Assembly: GCF_947492405.1 (NCBI RefSeq)
Contig: NZ_CANLMP010000007.1
Span: 248,001 to 312,000, forward strand
Direction of reading: 5' to 3'
Length of the DNA: 64,000 bases
DNA from: an uncultured Aquimarina sp.
Lineage (GTDB): Bacteria; Bacteroidota; Bacteroidia; Flavobacteriales; Flavobacteriaceae
In this document: piece by piece, positions 17,301-26,262 of the stretch
Layout of the letters: each line of letters starts with the position of its first letter
How positions within the stretch are numbered: position 1 is the first letter of the stretch
Position numbers and translations under genes: made by a program
The notes under the pieces: model-generated
The model's database searches: none
The model's input: only the letters and a program-made list of their open reading frames with translations
What the model was told of the DNA's origin: nothing

Positions 17301-18266
17301 CTATTTTGTGGTATTAAATTGATGGGTAACCCATTGTTGTCCCCAATTTTCTTTTTCTTCTGCGCTCCAAAGATCAGGAAAAAATATAATCCTTTGAAAA
17401 CTAGGGGGTAAAAACTTTTTCCAGTTGGTTCCTCCGGTGGCCAATACTTGACCCTTATCTCTATTGAGATACCTGTAGGCGGCACCCATATGCATTAATA
17501 ACCAATTAATATTCACATTGGTGTCAAAAGTACGTAATGCATTAATAAGCTGCACATTATTTTGTTCTTTTTCTGGAAGTTCCAGATATCTGTGATAAAT
17601 TGTACTTTGTTTTACCTGATGAGCAATACGCATCATTCTTGGTGTATAACGATATTCGAATTGTTTTAGTGTTAATGTTTTTTCACCAGTCTTGATATCA
17701 GTTGCACCGGATTTCCAATATAAGTGTTCGTATACTTCTTCTAATGGGTCTTCTTCAGAAAATTGACTTCTTTCTTTGCTGTTTACCAGGTTTGTTAAAG
17801 GAGTAGCATATATCTCTATCAATCTAAATTGTACTGATTGAAATCCACTAGCTGGTAATAATGACATTCTGTATTTTAGAAACTGCTCCGGATCCATTCC
17901 TTTGATCATAACATCAAAGGAGTCTATCAATACCCTAAAATATCTATTGATCCGGTCTAGTTTTTTTGTAAAGAACTCTGCAGTCTGTAATTTATCATCA
18001 ATGATCTGTTTTAGCTCATGAATAATTAGCTTAAAATAAAGCTCCGTAATCTGATGATACATAATAAAAATTTCCTCATCAGGGAAATGTGTTCTTGGGA
18101 TTTGTAGACTAAGTAAGGTGTCTAGATGTATATAATCCCAATAAGTTAGGTATCGGTCGTGTAGTAAACCATCTAGATAGGATCCCAGGTCTTGACCAGA
18201 ATTTTTAAACTTTTTTTCGAGTTGCCTAATTTTTTCGGCAATCTCAGGTTTTATGGATTCGTCCAT
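17301..18266 (-). CDS. kynA: Tryptophan 2,3-dioxygenase
   Basis: The 321-residue haem enzyme opens the indole ring of tryptophan to N-formylkynurenine. The substrate-binding IMYHQITELYFKLIIHEL and the haem/substrate region WLLMHMGAAYRYLNRDKG followed by ATGGTNW are recognisable. It overlaps the stop of the DUF3108 gene by one base (TAATG), so the two are translationally coupled. The M23 gene follows after 6 bases. No other kynurenine-pathway gene is near, though the tyrosine degradation genes lie upstream. Confidence 0.85.
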   Translation of the reverse strand: MDESIKPEIAEKIRQLEKKFKNSGQDLGSYLDGLLHDRYLTYWDYIHLDTLLSLQIPRTHFPDEEIFIMYHQITELYFKLIIHELKQIIDDKLQTAEFFTKKLDRINRYFRVLIDSFDVMIKGMDPEQFLKYRMSLLPASGFQSVQFRLIEIYATPLTNLVNSKERSQFSEEDPLEEVYEHLYWKSGATDIKTGEKTLTLKQFEYRYTPRMMRIAHQVKQSTIYHRYLELPEKEQNNVQLINALRTFDTNVNINWLLMHMGAAYRYLNRDKGQVLATGGTNWKKFLPPSFQRIIFFPDLWSAEEKENWGQQWVTHQFNTTK

Positions 18267-19042
18267 TAATCTATTACAATTTTAAGAGGATGTTTAAGTC
18301 CTTTATAGGCTATTAAATCGGCATTAATAGATCCTACAAGAATATCAGCTTTTATTCTAATAGGCATTCGATTATCATCATCACTTACCCAAACTGTCAA
18401 ACTTTCCTCTTCTTTAAATACTCGTTCTGCTTGTACTATTGGGCGAAATTTTAAACAACGTATTTTATTACCATTCATTTTAACGGTTTCTCTTCCCAAA
18501 AAGCGTAATTTAAATAGATAATTCTCATTATCAAAAAACATGTTGACTAATTGCTCATCCCCCTCTTTTAGCGAAGATACATCAATATTATTTCTTAAAT
18601 AATAAAATGAAGACATCATATCCTGGATGTTATCCTTGACAGTAAATGTTTCCTTTTTGTTGTATTTTTTATTGAATACTAAAGCTTTTTTGTTTTCATG
18701 ATCAAAATTAATCTCAATATCTTTAGTGTGTCCTCCTTCATTAATCTTACGAATAAAACGATAAGGTTTGACTTCGTTTTTATCGACATATGTTTCGTAA
18801 TAGTCCTCTACCTTAAAAAACATGCTAAGAACTCCTGAAGATTTCCCTGTACCCACAATATGATGTACAGGCATTCCGTTGAGTGTTTCATTCTTAACCT
18901 CTAAGGTAGCATAACTAGCTGTAAAAATTCCATAACGAATTTTGAATTTAAACCATTCTCCACTATTAAAAGAACTATGACTGTCTTGAGCAATGGTAGT
19001 AGTTGTAATAAAGATTAAGAATAAAAGAATATATCTTTTCAT
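18266..19042 (-). CDS. DUF3108 domain secreted protein
   Basis: From the ATG at 19042 (before signal peptide MKRYILLFLIFITTTTIA) the protein has 258 residues. The body matches the DUF3108 family: GEWFKFKIRYGIFTASYATLEV, SSFYYLRN and LTVWVSDDDNRMPIRIKADI are typical. Members are periplasmic beta-strand proteins of unknown function. The longer frame up to 19090 adds 16 residues before the signal peptide and was not chosen. It is the first gene of the operon leading to pgi; a promoter box lies about 67 bases upstream. Confidence 0.85.
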   Translation of the reverse strand: MKRYILLFLIFITTTTIAQDSHSSFNSGEWFKFKIRYGIFTASYATLEVKNETLNGMPVHHIVGTGKSSGVLSMFFKVEDYYETYVDKNEVKPYRFIRKINEGGHTKDIEINFDHENKKALVFNKKYNKKETFTVKDNIQDMMSSFYYLRNNIDVSSLKEGDEQLVNMFFDNENYLFKLRFLGRETVKMNGNKIRCLKFRPIVQAERVFKEEESLTVWVSDDDNRMPIRIKADILVGSINADLIAYKGLKHPLKIVID

Positions 19043-19108
19043 AACTGTTTTGGGTGTTGTTTTGTTTAACGGAAACACTTTCGTTAGCAATATTTACAAT
19101 ATCCATTC

Positions 19109-19116
19109 CAAAAATA
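19109..19116 (-). promoter_or_regulatory. Promoter -7 element of the DUF3108-kynA-M23-pgi operon
   Basis: On the minus strand this reads TATTTTTG, an exact TAnnTTTG match. It lies 67 bases before the DUF3108 start codon. No -33 element at a normal distance is evident. Confidence 0.5.
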
Positions 19117-19173
19117 CTATATAATATAAACAGATAAAAATCAACAGTATTACTAAATTTTAAAAAAAGTAAT

Positions 19174-19203
19174 AAAAAAAGAGAGCCACCACAGCTCTCT
19201 TTT
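19174..19203. terminator. Intrinsic terminator between hppD and DUF3108
   Basis: A 10-bp stem (AAAAGAGAGC at 19177-19186 with GCTCTCTTTT at 19194-19203) closes a 7-base loop. The T-run is stronger on the minus strand. It lies about 230 bases after the hppD stop, so it ends either hppD mRNA or a separate small RNA. Confidence 0.8.
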
Positions 19204-19204
19204 A

Positions 19205-19429
19205 CTTTTATTAACCAACTAAAAACTTAAATTATGAGAATAATTATTGTTTTTGGTATAAGCAGTAACCACTCCGCTTATAATACAAACATCCGCTTTT
19301 TTTGCATAATTATCAAACGAAAACGTTTTTTTATTATGATATTTAACAAAAATTTAGGCAGAAACAAATAATTTTTCAATAATCTCAATTTATTAACATA
19401 TGTTGCTTTAATTTTTCAAGGCATTTATG
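19205..19429. other. Non-coding gap after hppD; possible small RNA
   Basis: No convincing protein gene is seen here. A perfect 7-bp hairpin lies at 19257-19282 (TATAAGC and GCTTATA arms), about 70 bases upstream of the terminator on the minus strand. This may be a structured 3' UTR of hppD or a small RNA using that terminator. Confidence 0.35.
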
Positions 19430-20569
19430 TTATAAAGTTCCTCTTTGTTCTTGTTCTCTTTCTATTGCTTCGAAAAGTGCTTTAAAATTACCTTTCCCAA
19501 AAGATTGCGCGCCTTTTCTTTGTATTATTTCGAAAAACATAGTTGGACGATCTAAAATAGGTTTGGTAAAAATTTGTAAAAGATATCCTTCGTCATCACG
19601 GTCAATCAGAATTCCAAGCTCTTTTAAAGGTTCGAGATCTTCATCAATTTCTCCAACTCTATCTAATACAGTTTCGTAGTAGCTAGCAGGAACCGTTAGA
19701 AACTCTACTCCACGATTCTGAAGTGCTGTAACTGTTTCTATAATATTATCGGTAGCTAGTGCCATATGTTGTACACCTGCACCGTTATAAAAATCAATAT
19801 ATTCTTCGATCTGAGATTTTTTTCTTCCTTCAGCAGGTTCATTTATAGGAAATTTTATTCTACCATTACCGTTACTCATCACTTTACTCATTAATGCGGT
19901 ATATTCTGTAGAAATATCCTTGTCATCAAAAGATACCAGTTGTGCAAAGCCCATGACCTTAGCATAAAATTCACACCACTTGTTCATTTCATTCCAGCCG
20001 ACATTTCCAACCATGTGGTCAATATATTTTAACCCGGTAGATGCTGTTTTGTAGGGTTTGTTCCAAGGCATGTAACCAGGTAAGAATACTCCGTTATAAT
20101 CTTTTCTTTCTACAAATACATGAACAGTTTCTCCGTAGGTATGTATACCAGAGAAAACAACTTTACCATCTTTATCTTCTTGTGTAGTTGGTTTCATATA
20201 AGACTCTGCACCACGCTTGGTAGTCTCTTCATAACTTTTTGTTGCATCATCTACCCAAAGGGCAACTACTTTTACACCGTCACCGTGTGCATTAATATGT
20301 TCATTGATTTCACCATCTGGTTGTAGAGGAGAAGTAAGAACCAACGTAATTTTATCTTGTCGTAACACATAAGAAACTCGATCCTTAAGACCCGTCTCTA
20401 ATCCGGCATATGCAATGGGCTGGAATCCCCAAGCTGTTTGATAATAATAAGCAGCTTGTTTGGCATTACCTACATAGAGTTCTACATAATCAGTTCCTAA
20501 AAGTGGCAAGAAATCTTCTGCTTCTGGAATTATTTTTTCTAAATTCTGAGAGGTTATATTTGTTGACAT
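19430..20569 (-). CDS. hppD: 4-Hydroxyphenylpyruvate dioxygenase
   Basis: A 379-residue enzyme with two VOC halves. It converts 4-hydroxyphenylpyruvate to homogentisate using Fe(II) and O2. The iron ligands are visible as His in YIDHMVGNV, His in GAGVQHMALATDNI and Glu in MFFEIIQRKG near the C-terminus; the family end RGAQSFGKGNFKALFEAIE is intact. It lies 150 bases after hmgA on the same strand, so the two enzymes act in sequence in tyrosine breakdown. Confidence 0.97.
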   Translation of the reverse strand: MSTNITSQNLEKIIPEAEDFLPLLGTDYVELYVGNAKQAAYYYQTAWGFQPIAYAGLETGLKDRVSYVLRQDKITLVLTSPLQPDGEINEHINAHGDGVKVVALWVDDATKSYEETTKRGAESYMKPTTQEDKDGKVVFSGIHTYGETVHVFVERKDYNGVFLPGYMPWNKPYKTASTGLKYIDHMVGNVGWNEMNKWCEFYAKVMGFAQLVSFDDKDISTEYTALMSKVMSNGNGRIKFPINEPAEGRKKSQIEEYIDFYNGAGVQHMALATDNIIETVTALQNRGVEFLTVPASYYETVLDRVGEIDEDLEPLKELGILIDRDDEGYLLQIFTKPILDRPTMFFEIIQRKGAQSFGKGNFKALFEAIEREQEQRGTL

Positions 20570-20607
20570 AATATTTTAATTTGTTAATGTAAAAATTAGA
20601 TAATAGA

Positions 20608-20646
20608 TTCATTCTTCAATAAAATCTTCAAGATTTTCCGAATGAA
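20608..20646. repeat. Nested palindrome between hmgA and hppD
   Basis: A perfect inner palindrome (AAAATCTT, one base, AAGATTTT; 20621-20637) is nested in a second pair of arms (TTCATTC at 20608-20614 and GAATGAA at 20640-20646). It sits 39-77 bases upstream of the hppD start. It may be an operator, an mRNA hairpin, or an attenuator for hppD. Confidence 0.6.
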
Positions 20647-20719
20647 ACTTACCACATTGCTCTTAGATGAGCTGATATATCTTTTCTGTAATTTAACATT
20701 GATTCATATTTCTATATTA

Positions 20720-21877
20720 TTAATCTAACCAAGATTTATGATACTCTTCGTCCGCTATTTTCATCGCTTCTTTGGTTACCATAAGCGGTTTAAAAGTGTC
20801 TACCATTACAGCTAGTTCATCTGTTTTGGTTTTACCAATGCTTCTTTCTACTGCACCTGGATGAGGTCCATGTGGAATCCCAGCTGGATGTAGAGAGATG
20901 TGACCTGCATCAATATCGTTTCTGCTCATAAAATCACCATCTACATAATACAGAACTTCATCACTATCGATATTACTATGATTGTAAGGTGCAGGAATAC
21001 TCTCAGGGTGATAATCATATAATCTTGGGACAAATGAACATACTACAAATGCATCCGTTTCAAAAGTTTGATGCACTGGAGGAGGTTGATGTATTCTTCC
21101 TGTAATTGGTTCAAAATCATGAATAGAGAATGCATATGGAAAACTATATCCGTCATAACCTACTACATCAAAAGGATGTGTTGCATAGATCATATCAAAG
21201 ATCTCATCTTGCTTTTTTACTTTAATTAAGAAATCTCCTTTTTCATCATTATTTTCTAACTCATAAGGCGCTCTTAGATCTCGTTCGCAAAAAGGTGAAT
21301 GTTCCAGTAATTGTCCAAACCAGTTTCTATATCTTTTAGGTGTATAAATAGGTCTTCTGGATTCTACAATAAATAAACGATTATCGGTTGTGTCAAAATC
21401 CAATTTATAGATGGTACCTCTTGGAATTAAAATATAGTCTCCATATTTAAAATCCAAATTTCCCAAGTGGCTTCTGAATTTACCACTTCCGCGATGTACG
21501 AAAATTAATTCGTCTGCGTCAGTGTTTTTATAAAAGTAATCAGAAGTGGATTCCTGAGGAGCCGATAAAATAATACTTACATCACTATTGGTTAGTACAT
21601 TTTTTCTACTCTGTAAATAATCTTTTTCTGGCGCTACTTTGAAACCATGAAGGCGATAGGATTTAATATTATTATTAATTGCAATTTCGGGAGCTACACT
21701 GTAGCTTCCTTTAATTTCTTTTACTTGAGTGGGACGATGGATGTGATATGAATTAGTAGACATCCCATCAAAACCAATAGTTCCGAATAATTGTTCGTAA
21801 TATAGATTTCCGTCAGGTTTTCTGAATATCGTATGACGCTTAGGAGGTATTTTACCTAAAGAATGATAAAAAGGCAT
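20720..21877 (-). CDS. hmgA: Homogentisate 1,2-dioxygenase
   Basis: A 385-residue cupin-fold enzyme, of the shorter form found in Bacteroidetes. It opens the homogentisate ring to maleylacetoacetate. The metal-binding motif HPAGIPHGPHPGAVE near residue 330 and the upstream HQTFETDAFVVCSFVPR stretch are recognisable. The following steps (isomerase and fumarylacetoacetase) are not in this window. Confidence 0.95.
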   Translation of the reverse strand: MPFYHSLGKIPPKRHTIFRKPDGNLYYEQLFGTIGFDGMSTNSYHIHRPTQVKEIKGSYSVAPEIAINNNIKSYRLHGFKVAPEKDYLQSRKNVLTNSDVSIILSAPQESTSDYFYKNTDADELIFVHRGSGKFRSHLGNLDFKYGDYILIPRGTIYKLDFDTTDNRLFIVESRRPIYTPKRYRNWFGQLLEHSPFCERDLRAPYELENNDEKGDFLIKVKKQDEIFDMIYATHPFDVVGYDGYSFPYAFSIHDFEPITGRIHQPPPVHQTFETDAFVVCSFVPRLYDYHPESIPAPYNHSNIDSDEVLYYVDGDFMSRNDIDAGHISLHPAGIPHGPHPGAVERSIGKTKTDELAVMVDTFKPLMVTKEAMKIADEEYHKSWLD

Positions 21878-21939
21878 GATTTTTAAAGATTATGGTGTTA
21901 ACTATTAGGTTTGAAAAAAAGTAATGAAATAGTAAACCC

Positions 21940-21972
21940 CTACCTTATTCCGGATTTCGCTTGATAAGGTAG
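21940..21972. repeat. Inverted repeat between patatin gene and hmgA
   Basis: Nine-bp arms CTACCTTAT (21940-21948) and ATAAGGTAG (21964-21972) flank a 15-base loop. It lies 62 bases before the hmgA start and after no obvious T-run, so it fits an operator or dispersed palindrome better than a terminator. Confidence 0.5.
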
Positions 21973-22059
21973 TGTAGTAGCAATAATAAATTCTGCCAAT
22001 ACAAGCTCATAGTAACACAAATATCGGAAATATTTCGATCTTTTTGATAGTAAAACTTT

Positions 22060-24345
22060 TTAAAACCAAAAACCAACACTAAAAAACCATTCTCCTTCCT
22101 TTTGTTCTGGAGAATATGAATATTTTACTTGTATCGGGCCGGCAAAAGTTTCTAAACCATATCCCAAGGCATACCCAGAATATTCTGGGGATTCCAGCCA
22201 TCCACCATTTTCGAATAATCTGTTGCCAACATTAGCATAGTTAGCCGCTAGATTGATGTGATTTTTTGGAAATATTTCATAATCTAAAGTAATAGCAGCT
22301 TTTGCAAAACTATCTCCTACAATACTTAAAAAATCATATCCATAAAAAGGAATGTTGTTATTGATCATTTTTGCACCAAAACCGCCGACAAAAAAATTAA
22401 GACTTCTTACATTCTGTTCTTCCCATCGGTTTCCTGCACTTAACCCCAGGTTTACTGAAGTTTTGTCAAAAATCTTAAAAGCATATCCAAAATCGGCCTT
22501 TGCAATAACAAAATTGCTATTTTCACTATTTGGGTTATCATCAAATAAATAATAATTAACATTTCCATCAAAGAAAAATCCGGAAGATGGGAAATATTTA
22601 TTGTTATAACTATCAAATTTTAAATATGAAAAAGCACTCCAGTAATTACTATTATCAAAAACAACTCTGGGTAATTGATCTTCATCTTCTCCTATAGTTT
22701 CAGAAATAAGCCTGAATCTTCTATATTCTGCTCCGAGACCTAAAGAGAAGGTTTGATTCAATAAAGTTTCTAAATAGAACTGAGTCTTAAAATCTAAATA
22801 ATCCAAATTAATCTTGTTGACTTCTATGTCAGGTAAACTAAAGTCTTCTCTCACCAGTTCATATTGTACATTTCTATTGAAACGATTAAGGCTGTTTTTT
22901 AAACCAATACTCCAATAAAAACCTTTGTCTATATAATAGTCAAGATTGTATCTGATATTGTCTCCTAATGCCACATCGAACGATAGAACATCATTATTAA
23001 AAAGAAAGCTTTTTTTAGTGAAATTAACCAATGCCGCGGTTTTATATAAATCATCATAATGAAGTGCCATACGCAATAACATTGTATTTTCTGACTCTTT
23101 AACGTTAAGAACCAGTTCTTTTCCAGATTCTTTATCTATTAACCGATGACTTACCCTATCAAAATTGCCGGTAGCAGATAAGTTATTAATTCCTTCATAG
23201 AGTTTTTTATAGGTAGTAGTTTTAGGATTTTTTAGTTTTAGCTTTAGTTTTCCTTTGATATAAGATCTTGTATATCTCTGATTTCCAGAAATAACTAAGC
23301 TATTGATAAGAAGTGTATCAGAGTTTTTAGGAATTTTAACGAGCGATTTTGAAGTTTTCTGACGTCTTTTTATTGCTCTCAATTTCTCATAATTAGCGAA
23401 TGCTGCTTTTTCACCATTAGCAATAATTTTATCGGCTTGATCAAAAGATATTAATGAAAATTCCGAAATAGATGGTTTTATGTAAACATCAGTTTCTGGC
23501 ATTTTGGTTTTCATAGCTTTAATCGTCCTGAAATTACTTATCTGTAACATGATGTTAGTTACAGAATTTAATTGATCTCTTGGCATTAAGCTATCTTGCA
23601 CATCGATTCCGATTACTATTTCTGCTCCTTTTTTACGTATTTCCTCTATTGGATAATTGTTAGCAACACCTCCATCAGTCATTAGAATACCGTCTAATTC
23701 TATTGGACTAAAAATAGAAGGTAATGCACCACTTGCTGAGACGGCTTCAGGCAAGTATCCTTTATCTAATAAAATTTGTTCTCCAGTTGCTATATTGGTA
23801 GACATGCAGAAGAAAGGTATAGGAAGCTTGCTGAAATCATCAACTTCGTGTACATGTGAGGTTAATCGTGCAAATTCATTAAAAAAATTCTGTCCCTTAG
23901 ATAGTCCTTGTGGGAGTCCTATTTTGAAATCATCAAAAGGAAGTGTAAGTGCATATTTTTCGGAATCTTCACGTTCATAAAAAGTTTTAGCTTTTCTTGG
24001 TAAATCATCCTGTATGAGTACATCAAAATCTACAGCCCTGAAAATAGAATCTAGTTCTTTTGCGGTATATCCTGATGCGTATAACGAGCCTACAATGGCT
24101 CCCATACTTGTTCCTCCTATATAATCTATCCTAATTCCAGCTTCTTCTATAATTTTTAGAGCGCCAATATGTGCCAATCCTTTAGCTCCACCACCACTTA
24201 GAACTAGCCCAACTTTAACATCTTGATCTTCTGAATTGCTTGGAGTTTCTAAGATATCCTTATCCTGAGAGAATAAGGTTTTGGACGCAAAAAGTACCAC
24301 TAATACTAACAGTGTATTTAGAACTTTATTTGAGGTAGATTGCAT
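22060..24345 (-). CDS. PlpD-like patatin phospholipase with outer-membrane barrel
   Basis: Starting at the ATG at 24345 the protein has 761 residues: a signal peptide (about 1-26), a patatin domain (about 43-300), a POTRA-like segment (about 335-405) and a 16-strand type Omp85 barrel ending in Phe (FFSVGFWF). The oxyanion loop GGGAKG, nucleophile Ser80 (GGTSMG) and Asp224 (DGG) form a complete catalytic dyad. This architecture is that of PlpD, the model of type Vd secretion. The longer frame up to 24408 was rejected as it precedes the signal peptide. It starts 7 bases after uvrC, so the two share a transcript, without an obvious functional link. Confidence 0.92.
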   Translation of the reverse strand: MQSTSNKVLNTLLVLVVLFASKTLFSQDKDILETPSNSEDQDVKVGLVLSGGGAKGLAHIGALKIIEEAGIRIDYIGGTSMGAIVGSLYASGYTAKELDSIFRAVDFDVLIQDDLPRKAKTFYEREDSEKYALTLPFDDFKIGLPQGLSKGQNFFNEFARLTSHVHEVDDFSKLPIPFFCMSTNIATGEQILLDKGYLPEAVSASGALPSIFSPIELDGILMTDGGVANNYPIEEIRKKGAEIVIGIDVQDSLMPRDQLNSVTNIMLQISNFRTIKAMKTKMPETDVYIKPSISEFSLISFDQADKIIANGEKAAFANYEKLRAIKRRQKTSKSLVKIPKNSDTLLINSLVISGNQRYTRSYIKGKLKLKLKNPKTTTYKKLYEGINNLSATGNFDRVSHRLIDKESGKELVLNVKESENTMLLRMALHYDDLYKTAALVNFTKKSFLFNNDVLSFDVALGDNIRYNLDYYIDKGFYWSIGLKNSLNRFNRNVQYELVREDFSLPDIEVNKINLDYLDFKTQFYLETLLNQTFSLGLGAEYRRFRLISETIGEDEDQLPRVVFDNSNYWSAFSYLKFDSYNNKYFPSSGFFFDGNVNYYLFDDNPNSENSNFVIAKADFGYAFKIFDKTSVNLGLSAGNRWEEQNVRSLNFFVGGFGAKMINNNIPFYGYDFLSIVGDSFAKAAITLDYEIFPKNHINLAANYANVGNRLFENGGWLESPEYSGYALGYGLETFAGPIQVKYSYSPEQKEGEWFFSVGFWF

Positions 24346-24352
24346 AAGAAAT

Positions 24353-26152
24353 TTATTCTTTTTTAGAAAGATAGTAATTATACACTTTGGTTGCGCGCGA
24401 ATCTCCAACTACTTCAGTAAGTTCTTTTTTGGTTGCTTCACTAATTCGTTTTACCGACCTAAAATGTTTCAATAATTCTACCACTGTTTTTTCTCCTATT
24501 CCAGGAATTGTATCCAGCTCTGTGTCCAGAGCAGCTTTACTTCTTTTTTGTCTATGAAAAGTAATGCCAAAACGATGCGCTTCGTTTCTAAGATGTTGTA
24601 TTACTTTTAGCGATTCTGATTTTTTATCTAAATATAGGGGTATTGAATCTCCAGGATAGTAGATTTCTTCTAATCTTTTAGCGATTCCTATAATAGTTAT
24701 TTTTCCACGTAGATTAAGATCTTCTAAAGCTTTTAATCCAGAAGAAAGCTGACCTTTTCCACCATCTACAATTACCAATTGTGGTAATGGTTGTTCTTCA
24801 TCCAATAATCGTTTATATCTGCGGTATACAACTTCTTCCATGGAGGCAAAGTCGTTTGCCCCTTCTACAGTTTTAATGTTGAATTTTCTATATTCTTTTT
24901 TACTTGGTTTACCATTTTTAAAAACCACGCAAGCTGCCACCGGATTAGTTCCTTGTATGTTAGAGTTGTCAAAGCACTCTATATGTATGGGCTCTTCTGG
25001 CAATCGCAGATCTTTTTTCATCTGAGCCATTAACCTCTTAATGTGTCTATCGGGGTCTATAATCTTAATCTGCTTAAATCGTTCCTGACGGAAGTATTTC
25101 GCATTTCGTAACGATAAGTCTACGATTTTCTTTTTATCTCCTAGTTGTGGAATTGTAATTTTTAAGTCTTCACCGACATCCACCTTAATCGGAACAAATA
25201 TTTCTTTGGAGCTAGAACCGAATCGTTGTCGTAATTCTATAATTGCCAACTCTAATAATTCTTTATCTGTTTCCTCTAATTTCTTTTTAATTTCTGTGGT
25301 GTGTGATCGTATAATGGAACCATAAGAAAGCTGAAGAAAATTCACATAGCCATAAGATTCGTCTGAGATTATAGAGAAAACATCTACATTACTGATTTTA
25401 GGATTAACTACGGTAGATTTAGCCTGGTATTTCTCAAGAACTTCAATTTTTTCTTTTATTCGTTGTGCATCCTCAAACTCCATTTTTTCGGCATGATCTG
25501 CCATTTGTTTTCGAAATCTATTAAGGGAATCTTTAAAATTACCCTTCACTATTTGACGAATTGCTTCTATGTTTTGGCGATATTCTTCTTCTTCTTGATA
25601 TCCTTCGCATCCTCCTTTACAATTGCCCAAATGATACTCAAGACACACCTTGTACTTTCCACTTTCTATTTTTTGTTGTGATAAATCATAATTACATGTT
25701 CTTAATTGGTATAAACCTTTAATAAGATCCAGCAGTGTATTTACCGTTTTGAAATTGGTATAAGGTCCAAAATATTCCGAACCATCTTTTATAAGATTTC
25801 GGGTAGGAAAAACCCTTGGAAAACGTTCTTTTTTTATACAAATCCAAGGATATGTTTTATCATCCTTAAGCATTACATTAAAACGAGGTTGATGCTTCTT
25901 TATAAGATTATTTTCCAGAAGTAATGCATCAGTTTCTGTTTCTACAACAATATGCTTTATAGTACTGATTTTTTTAACCAGTACTTTGGTTTTATAATTA
26001 TCGTGACTTTTTGTAAAATAAGAGGTAACTCTTTTTTTAAGGTTTTTGGCTTTACCTACATAGAGTAGCTTGTCGTCTTTATCATAATATTGATAGACTC
26101 CAGGACCTGTTGGTAATGTTTTAAGTTGTATATCTAATGAGGGTTTCTGCAT
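24353..26152 (-). CDS. uvrC: UvrABC system protein C
   Basis: A 599-residue nucleotide-excision-repair endonuclease. It has an N-terminal GIY-YIG domain (GPGVYQYYDKDDKLLYVGKA, residues 13-32), a Cys-rich linker, a UVR motif (MEFEDAQRIKEKIEVLEKY), the RNase H-like UvrC domain (IECFDNSNIQGTNPVAACVV), and a C-terminal HhH pair (LDTIPGIGEKTVVELLKHF). It makes both incisions around UvrB-bound lesions. Length is normal and all domains are intact. Confidence 0.97.
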   Translation of the reverse strand: MQKPSLDIQLKTLPTGPGVYQYYDKDDKLLYVGKAKNLKKRVTSYFTKSHDNYKTKVLVKKISTIKHIVVETETDALLLENNLIKKHQPRFNVMLKDDKTYPWICIKKERFPRVFPTRNLIKDGSEYFGPYTNFKTVNTLLDLIKGLYQLRTCNYDLSQQKIESGKYKVCLEYHLGNCKGGCEGYQEEEEYRQNIEAIRQIVKGNFKDSLNRFRKQMADHAEKMEFEDAQRIKEKIEVLEKYQAKSTVVNPKISNVDVFSIISDESYGYVNFLQLSYGSIIRSHTTEIKKKLEETDKELLELAIIELRQRFGSSSKEIFVPIKVDVGEDLKITIPQLGDKKKIVDLSLRNAKYFRQERFKQIKIIDPDRHIKRLMAQMKKDLRLPEEPIHIECFDNSNIQGTNPVAACVVFKNGKPSKKEYRKFNIKTVEGANDFASMEEVVYRRYKRLLDEEQPLPQLVIVDGGKGQLSSGLKALEDLNLRGKITIIGIAKRLEEIYYPGDSIPLYLDKKSESLKVIQHLRNEAHRFGITFHRQKRSKAALDTELDTIPGIGEKTVVELLKHFRSVKRISEATKKELTEVVGDSRATKVYNYYLSKKE

Positions 26153-26262
26153 AATCTAAGTGTAAATTTAGTGCTTTACGTGAATTATTAAATACACTTA
26201 ACTTGAATATTATGTTAAAAACAGAAAATGAATTTAACTATTAAAAAGTATTATAGTATAGA

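Noticed and set aside
17291..17485. A 64-codon frame on the minus strand at the end of the tryptophan dioxygenase gene
   Set aside because: It overlaps kynA in another frame and has no independent support.
19234..19371. A 45-codon frame on the plus strand after the terminator hairpin
   Set aside because: It has no signal peptide or family text, no promoter box, and an unbalanced residue mix; the gap is better explained as a 3' UTR or small RNA on the other strand.
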